Shown in pieces: positions 7,947 to 15,944 of a stretch of 64,000 nucleotides of DNA. Made by a program: the position numbers and the translations under genes. Numbering within the stretch: the first letter of the stretch is position 1; each line of letters begins with the position of its first letter. This DNA is from Streptomyces sp. R21. Lineage in GTDB: Bacteria > Actinomycetota > Actinomycetes > Streptomycetales > Streptomycetaceae. The stretch is taken from contig NZ_CP163435.1 in the NCBI RefSeq assembly GCF_041051975.1, forward strand, positions 7,109,001 to 7,173,000. Reading direction: 5' to 3'. The notes under the pieces were generated by a model that was given only the letters and a program-made list of their open reading frames with translations, ran no database searches and was not told where the DNA came from.

Positions 7947-8170
7947 GTGCGCGCTCTCTTTCTGACGACGTGCGAGCCGGTGTCAAGGCTCGGCGAGCGT
8001 CATCGTGCCCGCGCCGCGACCTCTCTCACCAGGCAAGCCGACCGGCAAGCGGACACCTGCCCGCACCCGGTGTGCACGGCGCGAACTGCCGTGGGACGGG
8101 CCGGAATTGCCGTCAGGCTGCCGGATGTTCTGCCTGGTCCCGGCCTGTGCCGTGGTAAAGCCTGTGCTGC
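7947..8170. promoter_or_regulatory. Divergent promoter region (ACP / thioesterase) with GGCAAGC repeats
   Basis: A 224-bp gap between head-to-head genes. It contains two direct GGCAAGC heptamers (8032-8038 and 8044-8050). GGCAAG-type heptamers are known sites for some SARP regulators, but the 12-bp spacing is off the usual 11. Confidence 0.35.
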
Positions 8171-8932
8171 ATGGAGAACCGCTGGATCACCGGGCGCCTC
8201 ACCGTGGGCGCACCGCGCGTACGTCTGATCTGCCTGCCGCAGGCCGGAGGCGGCGCCGGAGCGTTCTCCGCCTGGCGCGCGCACATTCCGGAGGGCGTCG
8301 AACTGGCGCCGGTGGAACTGCCCGGCCGCGGCACCCGCGAGGCCGATCCGATGCCGGCCCGGTTCGACGACCTCGTCGACGCCCTGTACGAGGGGATCGT
8401 GCCCGAACTGGACGTGCCCTACGTCCTGTTCGGCCACAGCTTCGGCGGGGTCCTCGCCTACGAACTCACGCTCCGTATCGAGGAACGGGGTGCGCCGGCA
8501 CCCCTCGCCACCCTGGTGTCCGCCTCGCGCGCGCCCCAGACGCCCAGCACGGGCACGATCTCGGACGCGTCCGACAGCGAGCTGCTGGCGTGGCTGGTGA
8601 ACACCGGCGGACTGCCCCATGAACTGCTCAAGTACCAGTCCTATGTGGCCTATTTGCTGCGCACCATCCGCACCGACATAGCCCTCGCCGAACGGTATCT
8701 TGTACCCGATCCAAGACCGGTGCGCACCCCGTTGCACACACTCTGCGGTGAGGAGGACCGGGTCGTCACCGCAGAGCAGGTCCGCCACTGGAAGGAGTGC
8801 GCGGGAGGCGAGCATTCCTTCACGGTCATGCCGGGTGGGCATTCCTGTCACCAGACGCATGCGGCCCAACTCATGGAATTCATACGGGAGATCCTGCTGC
8901 CCGGAAGGGTCCCCGAGGAGGAACGACAGTGA
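8171..8932 (+). CDS. Type II thioesterase (alpha/beta hydrolase)
   Basis: A 253-aa thioesterase of the GrsT/TEII family, which removes aberrant or finished acyl chains from carrier proteins. The nucleophile is Ser90 in GHSFGG. The Asp lies in CGEEDRVV and the His in MPGGHSC. The start of the fold (LICLPQAGGGAGAF) and the helix-rich lid after residue 120 fit the family. Length is normal. ATG 8171 starts close to the conserved N-terminus. The stop overlaps the GTG of the membrane protein gene by GTGA. Release of the product from the ACP, rather than only proofreading, is possible because no other release enzyme is seen. Confidence 0.9.
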   Translation: MENRWITGRLTVGAPRVRLICLPQAGGGAGAFSAWRAHIPEGVELAPVELPGRGTREADPMPARFDDLVDALYEGIVPELDVPYVLFGHSFGGVLAYELTLRIEERGAPAPLATLVSASRAPQTPSTGTISDASDSELLAWLVNTGGLPHELLKYQSYVAYLLRTIRTDIALAERYLVPDPRPVRTPLHTLCGEEDRVVTAEQVRHWKECAGGEHSFTVMPGGHSCHQTHAAQLMEFIREILLPGRVPEEERQ

Positions 8933-9486
8933 CCGACACCCTGCATGCGGGGCTCACCATGGCGGGACAGCTCGCCGAGAAGAACGACGGCAGCAATTTC
9001 GTCGTCTACTTCAACACCCTGCTCATCGTCGGCATCACGACCATCGTCGTCGTACGCCAGTTCACGGCCCAGCAGGTCACCAACCGCATGTTCTTCTGGG
9101 TGGGCGTGCTCATCATCCGCGGCTGTGTCCCACCGGGGCCCGCCGAGATGAAGCCGGCGAGCATCACCCTGCTGGTCATCTCCCTGATCGCCTCGGTCGT
9201 CTTCGGCATCTGGCGTGGGGTGGCCTTCCCGATGTGGAAGGACGCCGAGGGGCGGGTGTTCCGCAAGGGTGACAGCCGGATCCTGGTCCTGTGGCTGCTG
9301 ACCGTGGCCGTACGGCTGGTCTGCGGAGGCATCGGCGCGGTGGCGTTCCACGAGGCCTTCAACGCCGACGCGATCTGGCTCGGCATGGGCGTGACGCTCG
9401 CCGTGCAGCACGCCGTCATGACGCGCCGCAAGGCGGACGCACCGCTGCGCGTCACGGAGAGCGGAGCGGTACCGAGCGCCACATGA
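8929..9486 (+). CDS. Small polytopic membrane protein (CcdC/DUF1453-like?)
   Basis: A 185-aa protein with about five hydrophobic segments: residues about 25-43 (FVVYFNTLLIVG), 53-68 (MFFWVGVLIIRG), 80-103, 119-142 and 148-162. The GTG at 8929 overlaps the thioesterase stop and has GAGGAGGA 6 nt upstream, so the two genes are translationally coupled. Size and topology recall CcdC/DUF1453 membrane proteins, but I am not certain. Coupling suggests it works with the thioesterase, perhaps in product handling or export. It does not look like a DrrB permease. Confidence 0.7.
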   Translation: MTDTLHAGLTMAGQLAEKNDGSNFVVYFNTLLIVGITTIVVVRQFTAQQVTNRMFFWVGVLIIRGCVPPGPAEMKPASITLLVISLIASVVFGIWRGVAFPMWKDAEGRVFRKGDSRILVLWLLTVAVRLVCGGIGAVAFHEAFNADAIWLGMGVTLAVQHAVMTRRKADAPLRVTESGAVPSAT

Positions 9487-9521
9487 GGCGCGAAGCGAGA
9501 GCGCGGAAGGGGTAGGACGAG

Positions 9522-10967
9522 GTGGACGCGGTGGATGCGGGGGACGCGGTGCGGGCGCATCGCGGGATGTACATCGCCGGAACGTGGCGACGACCGGCGA
9601 CGGACGACACGACCGACGTGGTGAATCCGGCCGACGAGCGCGTCATCGCCACGGTGCCGGCGGGCACGGCGCGGGACGTCGACGCCGCCGTGGCGGCCGC
9701 CCGCGCGGCGCTGCCCGGCTGGGCGGCGAAGCCCCCGTCCGAGCGAGCGGCGGCCCTGACCGCCCTGGGACGTGAACTGCGGGCCCGTGTCCGGGACTTC
9801 GCCGAGACGATCACGGCGGAACTGGGATCCCCGTCGGCGCTGAGCCGACTGGCGCACGTGCGGACGCCTCTCGTGGTACTCGACTCCTACGCGGAGCTGG
9901 CCGCGCACCACCCCTTCGAAGAGCGGATCGCGCACTCCACGGTCCTGTCGGAGCCGATCGGCGTGGTGGGGGCGATCACGCCGTGGAACTATCCGCTGCA
10001 CCAGATGGTGTCGAAGGTGGCACCCGCCCTGGCCGCCGGCTGCACGATCGTCGTCAAACCGGCGGAGGAGACCCCGCTGAGCGCCCGGCTGCTGGCCGAG
10101 TGCGTGGCGGCCGCGGGCCTGCCGCCCGGCGTCCTCAACCTGGTCACCGGTGTCGGCGAGGTCGCGGGCCGGGCCCTGGCCGAACACCCGGACGTGGACA
10201 TGGTGTCCTTCACCGGCTCCACCGCCGTCGGCAAGGAGGTCGCCGCGCGCGCCGCCGGTACGCTCAAGAGCGTCGCGCTCGAACTCGGCGGCAAGTCCCC
10301 CAACGTGATCCTGCCGAGCGCGGACCTCGCGACGGCGGTCCGTACGGGCGTGACCAACGTCTTCACCAACTCCGGCCAGACATGCAGTGCCTGGACCCGC
10401 ATGCTGGTCCACACAAGCCGGTACGAGGAGGCCGTCGAGCTGGCGGCGGAGGCCGCCGCCGTGCACACCCCCGGTGATCCCCTGGACCCCGCGACGCGCA
10501 TGGGCCCGCTGGTCAGCGCCCGTCAGCGCGACCGCGTTCGGGACTGCATCCTGCGGGGGATCAAGGAGGGCGCCCGTCTGGTCACCGGCGGCCCCGAGGC
10601 GCCCGAGGGCCTGCCTCGCGGATTCTTCGTACGCCCCACGGTCTTCGCCGACGTCACCCCGGACATGTCCCTCGCCCGGGAGGAGATCTTCGGCCCCGTT
10701 CTCTCGATCATGAAGTTCGAGGACGAGGACGACGCCGTACGCATCGCCAACGATTGCGTGTACGGGCTCGCCGGCGCCGTCTGGGCGGCCGGGACCGAGG
10801 AGGCGGTGGCCTTCGCCCGCCACCTGAACACGGGTCAGGTCGACATCAACGGTGCCCGCTTCAATCCGCTGGCCCCCTTCGGCGGCTGGAAACAGTCCGG
10901 CACCGGCCGCGAACTGGGCCGCCACGGTCTGCTGGAGTACCTCCAGACGAAGTCACTGCAACTGTGA
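9522..10967 (+). CDS. Aldehyde dehydrogenase (NAD(P)+-dependent)
   Basis: A 481-aa aldehyde dehydrogenase. Visible features are the substrate-channel TPWNYP, NAD-binding FTGSTAVGKEV, general base Glu in ELGGKSPN, and the catalytic Cys in NSGQTCSA. The EEIFGPV motif is also present. It would oxidise an aldehyde to an acid, or less often act in reverse. It lies 35 bp after the membrane protein and is probably in the same operon. GTG 9522 has GGACGAG upstream; an ATG at 9567 (MYIAGTW) is an alternative that trims the variable N-terminus. A GC-rich hairpin follows. Confidence 0.9.
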   Translation: MDAVDAGDAVRAHRGMYIAGTWRRPATDDTTDVVNPADERVIATVPAGTARDVDAAVAAARAALPGWAAKPPSERAAALTALGRELRARVRDFAETITAELGSPSALSRLAHVRTPLVVLDSYAELAAHHPFEERIAHSTVLSEPIGVVGAITPWNYPLHQMVSKVAPALAAGCTIVVKPAEETPLSARLLAECVAAAGLPPGVLNLVTGVGEVAGRALAEHPDVDMVSFTGSTAVGKEVAARAAGTLKSVALELGGKSPNVILPSADLATAVRTGVTNVFTNSGQTCSAWTRMLVHTSRYEEAVELAAEAAAVHTPGDPLDPATRMGPLVSARQRDRVRDCILRGIKEGARLVTGGPEAPEGLPRGFFVRPTVFADVTPDMSLAREEIFGPVLSIMKFEDEDDAVRIANDCVYGLAGAVWAAGTEEAVAFARHLNTGQVDINGARFNPLAPFGGWKQSGTGRELGRHGLLEYLQTKSLQL

Positions 10968-10969
10968 CG

Positions 10970-10993
10970 GCCGGCGCCGGGCCCGGCACCGGC
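10970..10993. terminator. GC-rich near-palindrome
   Basis: gccggcgccgg / ccggcaccggc, 11-bp arms with one G-T-type mismatch and a 2-nt centre. It lies between the convergent aldehyde dehydrogenase and TetR genes. Confidence 0.55.
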
Positions 10994-11007
10994 CTCCGCG
11001 GACCGCG

Positions 11008-11670
11008 CTACTCGCGCCGCAGCAGTGCGTCCATCGTCGCCTCCAGGTAGCCGGGGAACGCCTCGGGCGAGGGCAGTGCGGACGGCACGGCGTGGCCGAG
11101 TTGGGTGTGGCCCAGATAGAAGCTGTACGCCATCAGGCCGCGGCGTCGCGCCTCGTCCTCGGGGAAGCCGACCTCGCTGAAGAGCCCGGCCAGATAGTCG
11201 ATGCGGCGCTCGGTGACCTGGCGCAGTGCGGCGGCCACCTGGGGGTGGCCGGTGCTGGCGAGCAGGGAGAGTTCGAGGGGATCGGCGGTGGCCGACCTGG
11301 TCACCGGAGTGATCCCGGTGACCTTGGTGAAGAGTCGGCGCAGGCGTTTTTCCGGGTCCGGCTCGGTCTCCACCGCCGCGATGATCTCGTCGGTGTTCGC
11401 CTCGACCCAGCGGGCCAGCGCCGCCTCGATCAGTGCCTCACGGTTGGCGAAGTGCCAGTAGAAGCTGCCCTTCGTGGTGCCGAGGCGGGCGGCGAGCGGC
11501 TCGACCGCCACCGCCGCGAGGCCGCCGCCCTCTCCGATGGCGGCGAGCGCGGCATCCGCCCAGTCGCGGGCGGTCAGCCGGGCCTTCCTGGCCCGCTGCC
11601 CCTGGCCCCGCCCCTGCCCGTGCTCCGGCCCCTGCCCCTGCTCAGCCCTCTGCCGTTGCGCCATGTCCAT
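11008..11670 (-). CDS. TetR-family regulator
   Basis: A 220-aa repressor. The HTH lies at about residues 50-75 (VAVEPLAARLGTTKGSFYWHFANREAL). An N-terminal extension rich in Gln and Gly (QGQGPEHGQGRGQGQ) precedes the domain. Two near-identical palindromes cover its start codon and the promoter of the divergent DUF2867 gene, so autoregulation and control of that neighbour are very likely. A second ATG at 11664 is an alternative start. Confidence 0.9.
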   Translation of the reverse strand: MDMAQRQRAEQGQGPEHGQGRGQGQRARKARLTARDWADAALAAIGEGGGLAAVAVEPLAARLGTTKGSFYWHFANREALIEAALARWVEANTDEIIAAVETEPDPEKRLRRLFTKVTGITPVTRSATADPLELSLLASTGHPQVAAALRQVTERRIDYLAGLFSEVGFPEDEARRRGLMAYSFYLGHTQLGHAVPSALPSPEAFPGYLEATMDALLRRE

Positions 11671-11705
11671 ACGCTACCGTATGGTTTCCATACGCCAGCG
11701 TATGG
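11667..11705. promoter_or_regulatory. Twin TetR operators
   Basis: Two 18-bp palindromes, 11667-11684 (ccatacg-ctac-cgtatgg) and 11688-11705 (ccatacg-ccag-cgtatgg). Arms are identical and perfect; centres are 21 bp apart, two helical turns. The first overlaps the TetR start codon and the second reaches the ribosome site of the divergent gene. Confidence 0.88.
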
Positions 11706-11714
11706 AGGCATGCG

Positions 11715-12104
11715 ATGCTCAAGGACAGGCCCGTGACGGTGGGGATTCCCGAAGGCGCTCGGCTGATCAGGGAGGCCGTGGACCGGCCGGACTACCAGGA
11801 CGCGTACGCCATGGAGCTGCGGCCCGGGATGCCGCGCGATCCGGCGGCCTGGACGGGCATCCTGCGGGACGCCTTCCCGGTCGTGGCGCGGCAGGACGGC
11901 GAGGCGCTCATGAACGTCAGCACGGCCGGTCTCGACGCCTGGGCCTCGATCGTCGTCGACGAGCGGTACGTCACCCTGTGCAGCTCGGTGAAGACGACCA
12001 CGCGGCGCTCCAGGCTCTACTGGAGCGCCGTGAAAAGGGTTCACCCCTTCATGGCCCGGACCATGATGGTCCGCACCCACCGCAGGCTCAGCCCGTCACC
12101 GTGA
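11715..12104 (+). CDS. DUF2867-family protein
   Basis: A 129-aa protein. The C-terminal pattern YWSAVKRVHPFMARTMM matches DUF2867 proteins. Function is unknown; the family is often found next to TetR genes. ATG 11715 has GGAGG 6 nt upstream. The promoter lies inside the twin operators, so it should be repressed by the TetR protein. Its last 17 bp overlap the 3' end of the convergent secreted-protein gene. Confidence 0.8.
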   Translation: MLKDRPVTVGIPEGARLIREAVDRPDYQDAYAMELRPGMPRDPAAWTGILRDAFPVVARQDGEALMNVSTAGLDAWASIVVDERYVTLCSSVKTTTRRSRLYWSAVKRVHPFMARTMMVRTHRRLSPSP

Positions 12105-13482
12105 ACCAGGTGGCCCGCGACTTCTTCCACTCCGGGTGCGTCAGGTCCTTGGCCTCCGTGCCGTCGCCGTAGAGGTCGGCGGAGCCGTTGTCGGTGAGGA
12201 GCTGGGCGCGGGCGCCCGGGACGGTGAGGTCCGGGACGTCGGCGACCGCCTCCCAGCCGCCCGGGTCGGTGGTCGGCAGGTCGCGGCTCTTGGCCGGGGC
12301 GTGGGCGGGGTCGCCGTCCCAGGTGTAGAGGGCGTACGGGTCGGTGTTGTCGTCGGCCGCCCAGGAACCGGCGACGATCAGGTACTGGTTCGCGGCGTTC
12401 TTGCGGATGTCACGGACCGAGAGGCCGCCGAGGTCGAGCTCGACCGGGGTGCCGAAGACGGCCGACGCGCCGCTGCCCACCACCTTGTCGATGTTCGTCA
12501 CCGGTACCAGCAGCGCCTTGCCGCCGGGGACGGCCGGGGCGAGCGGCGCGCGGAAGCCGATGTACGCCGTCGTCGTCGAGCCCGGCGCGAACTCCAGCCC
12601 CTCCACGTTGAACCCGTCGATCTGCTTGGGGACCTGGCCGTCCGCGCTGCCCGCCGCGAAGCCGTAGCGATCGCCGTGCGCCTCGTCCCAGGCGACCAGG
12701 TCGTCACGGAGCTTCGCGTACGAGTTGCCGTACGACAGGGCGGTGGCCGCGCCCGACCCGGTCACCTTGGTGGTGAAGACGGTGTTGCGGGCCGACTTGT
12801 ACTCGCCGTCCTTGTTGTTGCCGAGCGAGCCCGTCCAGTAGATCGTGTCGCCCACACGGGCCGCGCCCTCGATGTCGATCTCCTTGCTGACACCGATCTT
12901 CGAGCTGAAGTCCCAGGTCCTGACGGGCGCACCGGACACCGAACGGTCGTACAGCCGCAGGACGTTGGACTCGTCGTCCGCCACGACGACGTACCCGCCG
13001 CCCACGTCGACGGCCGCCGACGCGTCGCTCGAACCGGTGAAGTACCTGCTGTCCGCGCCCTGTTGGACGGCGGCGGACGCGGCGTAGTGCAGCGTTTTGG
13101 TGGCGCTCTGCCCGTCGACGCCGGTGACCTTGACGGTGAGGTCGGTGTAGCCGCGGCCGCGTGCGGCGACGGCCAGGCGGCGGGTGCCGCCCGTTCCGGT
13201 GACCGTGACGTCTCCGACGGCCGCCACCGAGGTCCTGCTGCTGGCGGTCACCGTGACGCCGAGCGCTCCGGCGTCGGCCCCGCTCTGCGCGACGGTCACG
13301 TTCACCGTCGGGTCCCCGGTCGCACTCACCGCGCCCGACAGGTATCCCGCGGAGAGGGAGATGCCCGGGGTGCCGTAACTCGCCGCCTGCGCCTGGCTTC
13401 CCATGCTCATGAGCGCGAGCGCAAGCGCCCCGCTCGCCATGGCAATCGCCCCGCGCCCACGGGGGAAAACGTAGTCCTGCAC
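12088..13482 (-). CDS. Secreted DUF3616-like protein
   Basis: A 464-aa exported protein. A signal peptide of about 34 residues ends in SQAQA|ASYG. An Ig-like/BACON-type stretch of repeated small residues (about 40-130) precedes a beta-propeller-like region with DIEGAARVGDTIYWTGS and NVEGLEFAP, which resemble DUF3616. The GTG at 13482 has AAGGG about 9 nt upstream and puts the signal peptide at the N-terminus; earlier in-frame ATGs do not. It overlaps the DUF2867 gene convergently. Function is unknown. Confidence 0.75.
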   Translation of the reverse strand: MQDYVFPRGRGAIAMASGALALALMSMGSQAQAASYGTPGISLSAGYLSGAVSATGDPTVNVTVAQSGADAGALGVTVTASSRTSVAAVGDVTVTGTGGTRRLAVAARGRGYTDLTVKVTGVDGQSATKTLHYAASAAVQQGADSRYFTGSSDASAAVDVGGGYVVVADDESNVLRLYDRSVSGAPVRTWDFSSKIGVSKEIDIEGAARVGDTIYWTGSLGNNKDGEYKSARNTVFTTKVTGSGAATALSYGNSYAKLRDDLVAWDEAHGDRYGFAAGSADGQVPKQIDGFNVEGLEFAPGSTTTAYIGFRAPLAPAVPGGKALLVPVTNIDKVVGSGASAVFGTPVELDLGGLSVRDIRKNAANQYLIVAGSWAADDNTDPYALYTWDGDPAHAPAKSRDLPTTDPGGWEAVADVPDLTVPGARAQLLTDNGSADLYGDGTEAKDLTHPEWKKSRATWFTVTG

Positions 13483-13649
13483 TGGGACCCTTCCGTCGTC
13501 ACGATGTCGACGTGAAGGCTGGGCCGCCCCCACCAACTGCGGGCGGCCCCCGTACGCACGCGGGGTGAACAGCTTCGGACGCGATGGCAGGGAAGTCCCG
13601 GAGAGGATCAGCAGGAGTCGGGCGCCCAGCACCTGGGGAGGCTGGCGCC

Positions 13650-14048
13650 ATGGCTGAAGCAGTTGACGAGGTGGCGGACGACGACATGTGGGGCGCGATC
13701 GACCGCCTGCACGCCTGGCTGGACGAGAACAGCGCGCACGGCGGGCGGGAAGGCCTGCTGCTGCGCATGCTGAAACTCTCCGAGGAGGTCGGCGAGGTCG
13801 CCCAGGCCGTCATCGGCGCGACGGGTCAGAACCCCCGTAAGGGCACCAGCCACACCTGGGACGACGTCCGCTCCGAACTCTGCGACGTGGTGATCACCGC
13901 GCTGGTCGCTCTGCGCACACTGACCCCGGACACCCGTGAGGTCTTCACGGCGCACCTGGCGGGCGTTACGGAGCGAACAACGCTTCCTGCTCGCCCTCCG
14001 CCGCCCGCCGCACCCGCTGGTTGCGCGCGCCGATCACCGCGATCGTGA
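13650..14048 (+). CDS. MazG-like nucleotide pyrophosphohydrolase family protein
   Basis: A 132-aa protein with the MazG-like helices: LLLRMLKLSEEVGEVAQAVIG supplies the ExxE part and DVRSELCDVVITAL the ExxD part of a Mg-binding site. The family hydrolyses NTPs or modified nucleotides. ATG 13650 has GGGGAGG upstream. The last 25 or so residues are Pro/Arg/Ala-rich and lie over the 3' end of the convergent DoxX gene (83-bp overlap), so the natural C-terminus may be non-conserved. Confidence 0.8.
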   Translation: MAEAVDEVADDDMWGAIDRLHAWLDENSAHGGREGLLLRMLKLSEEVGEVAQAVIGATGQNPRKGTSHTWDDVRSELCDVVITALVALRTLTPDTREVFTAHLAGVTERTTLPARPPPPAAPAGCARRSPRS

Positions 14049-14511
14049 CCGCCGCCGTCCCGGCGAGGGCCGCGGGGACCATCCAGCCGCGGTTCACCGC
14101 GTGGCCGAGCAGATGGTCGAGGGAGAGCCGGCCGGGGCCCGTCACGGCGAGGCCCGCCGCGGTCAGGCCGAGGGACGCGGCGTACTCGTAGCCGCCGCTC
14201 ATCGCGAAGAAGCCGTTGGGCACGTGCACCGCGGCCGCGCCCGCCATCGCACCGGCCGCCGCCGCGCCCGCCGCCGGGGTCGCGAGGCCGAGCGCGAGCA
14301 GGGCGCCGCCGCCCGCCTCGGCGAGGCCCGCGGCCGTGGCGCTCGCCTTTCCGGGGGAGTAGCCGACGGACTCCATGAACTTGCCGGTGCCCTCGATCCC
14401 GCCCCCGCCGAACCACCCCAGCAGCTTCTGGGCGCCGTGCGCGGCCAGCACCCCGCCCGTACCCAGGCGGAGCAGCAGAAGGCCCAGATCACGTCGGTCG
14501 TAGCAGGTCAT
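13966..14511 (-). CDS. DoxX-family membrane protein
   Basis: A 181-aa protein of the DoxX/SURF4-like family. The start LLLLRLGTGGVLAAHGAQKLLGWFGG and PNGFFAMSGGYEY are family hallmarks. About four membrane segments are visible. Its role is unclear; relatives are linked to respiration or thiosulfate/redox stress. The start is ATG 14511. Confidence 0.85.
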   Translation of the reverse strand: MTCYDRRDLGLLLLRLGTGGVLAAHGAQKLLGWFGGGGIEGTGKFMESVGYSPGKASATAAGLAEAGGGALLALGLATPAAGAAAAGAMAGAAAVHVPNGFFAMSGGYEYAASLGLTAAGLAVTGPGRLSLDHLLGHAVNRGWMVPAALAGTAAVTIAVIGARNQRVRRAAEGEQEALFAP

Positions 14512-14678
14512 CTCGTGTCACCTCTCGTCACGTCGCCGACCGGATCGCGTGGGCGGTCACTCCGCGGGCCGGGATGCCTCCACCGTCGCACCGCGCACCC
14601 GACCCTCGCTCGTCCCGCACTCGGTTCGCGCCGCCGTTCGGGTGGCGGGTGCAGGGGAACGGTGTGAGTGTGGCCCGC

Positions 14679-15002
14679 ATGACGATTCAGGTGACGAAAC
14701 TCAGCGATCCGGCCGTCCGGGCCTTCGTCAGCGCCGTGAACGCCCACGACCGCGACGCCTTCCAGGCGGTCCTCGCAGCGGGCGCGACCATGTCCGACGA
14801 CGGCTCCGACCGCGACCTCGCCGACTGGACCGAGCGGGAGATCTTCTCCACCCACGGCCACATGGAAGTCGACCGCGAGTCCCACGACGGCCACTCGCTC
14901 AACGCGCGCTTCAGCAACGACACCTGGGGCGAGATGAAGACCGCGTGGAGCTTCACCGTCGACGACGGCCGTATCACCCGCTTCGAGACGGGCCAGGCCT
15001 GA
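14679..15002 (+). CDS. NTF2-like small protein
   Basis: A 107-aa SnoaL/NTF2-like fold protein: AVRAFVSAVNAHDRDAFQAVL followed by alternating strands (WSFTVDDGRITRF). Such proteins may be hydrolases, cyclases or binding proteins. No catalytic residue can be assigned. GTG starts at 14664 and 14670 are alternatives, since GGGGAA lies before them. Confidence 0.7.
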   Translation: MTIQVTKLSDPAVRAFVSAVNAHDRDAFQAVLAAGATMSDDGSDRDLADWTEREIFSTHGHMEVDRESHDGHSLNARFSNDTWGEMKTAWSFTVDDGRITRFETGQA

Positions 15003-15074
15003 CGAAGGGCCGCCCACCGCCGCGCGGTCGACCGCGTGCTCGGACGGTGAGCGGCCCCGGGGACCGCCACGGGA

Positions 15075-15827
<753 letters not shown>

Positions 15828-15944
15828 GGGTTCTCCGTGACTGGACTGAAAGGGGCGGGGCGCCGCGGCCCGGGGGAACGGACGCGGCGCCCCGGCTCAA
15901 GGGGTGTGGCCCGAGGGCCTGTTACGAGGCGCCTCGCGGCCCGG

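Noticed and set aside
8929..9486. Calling the small membrane protein the missing DrrB permease
   Set aside because: It is about 185 aa with no ABC-2 motif, shorter than DrrB (about 270 aa), and far from the ATPase on the other strand.
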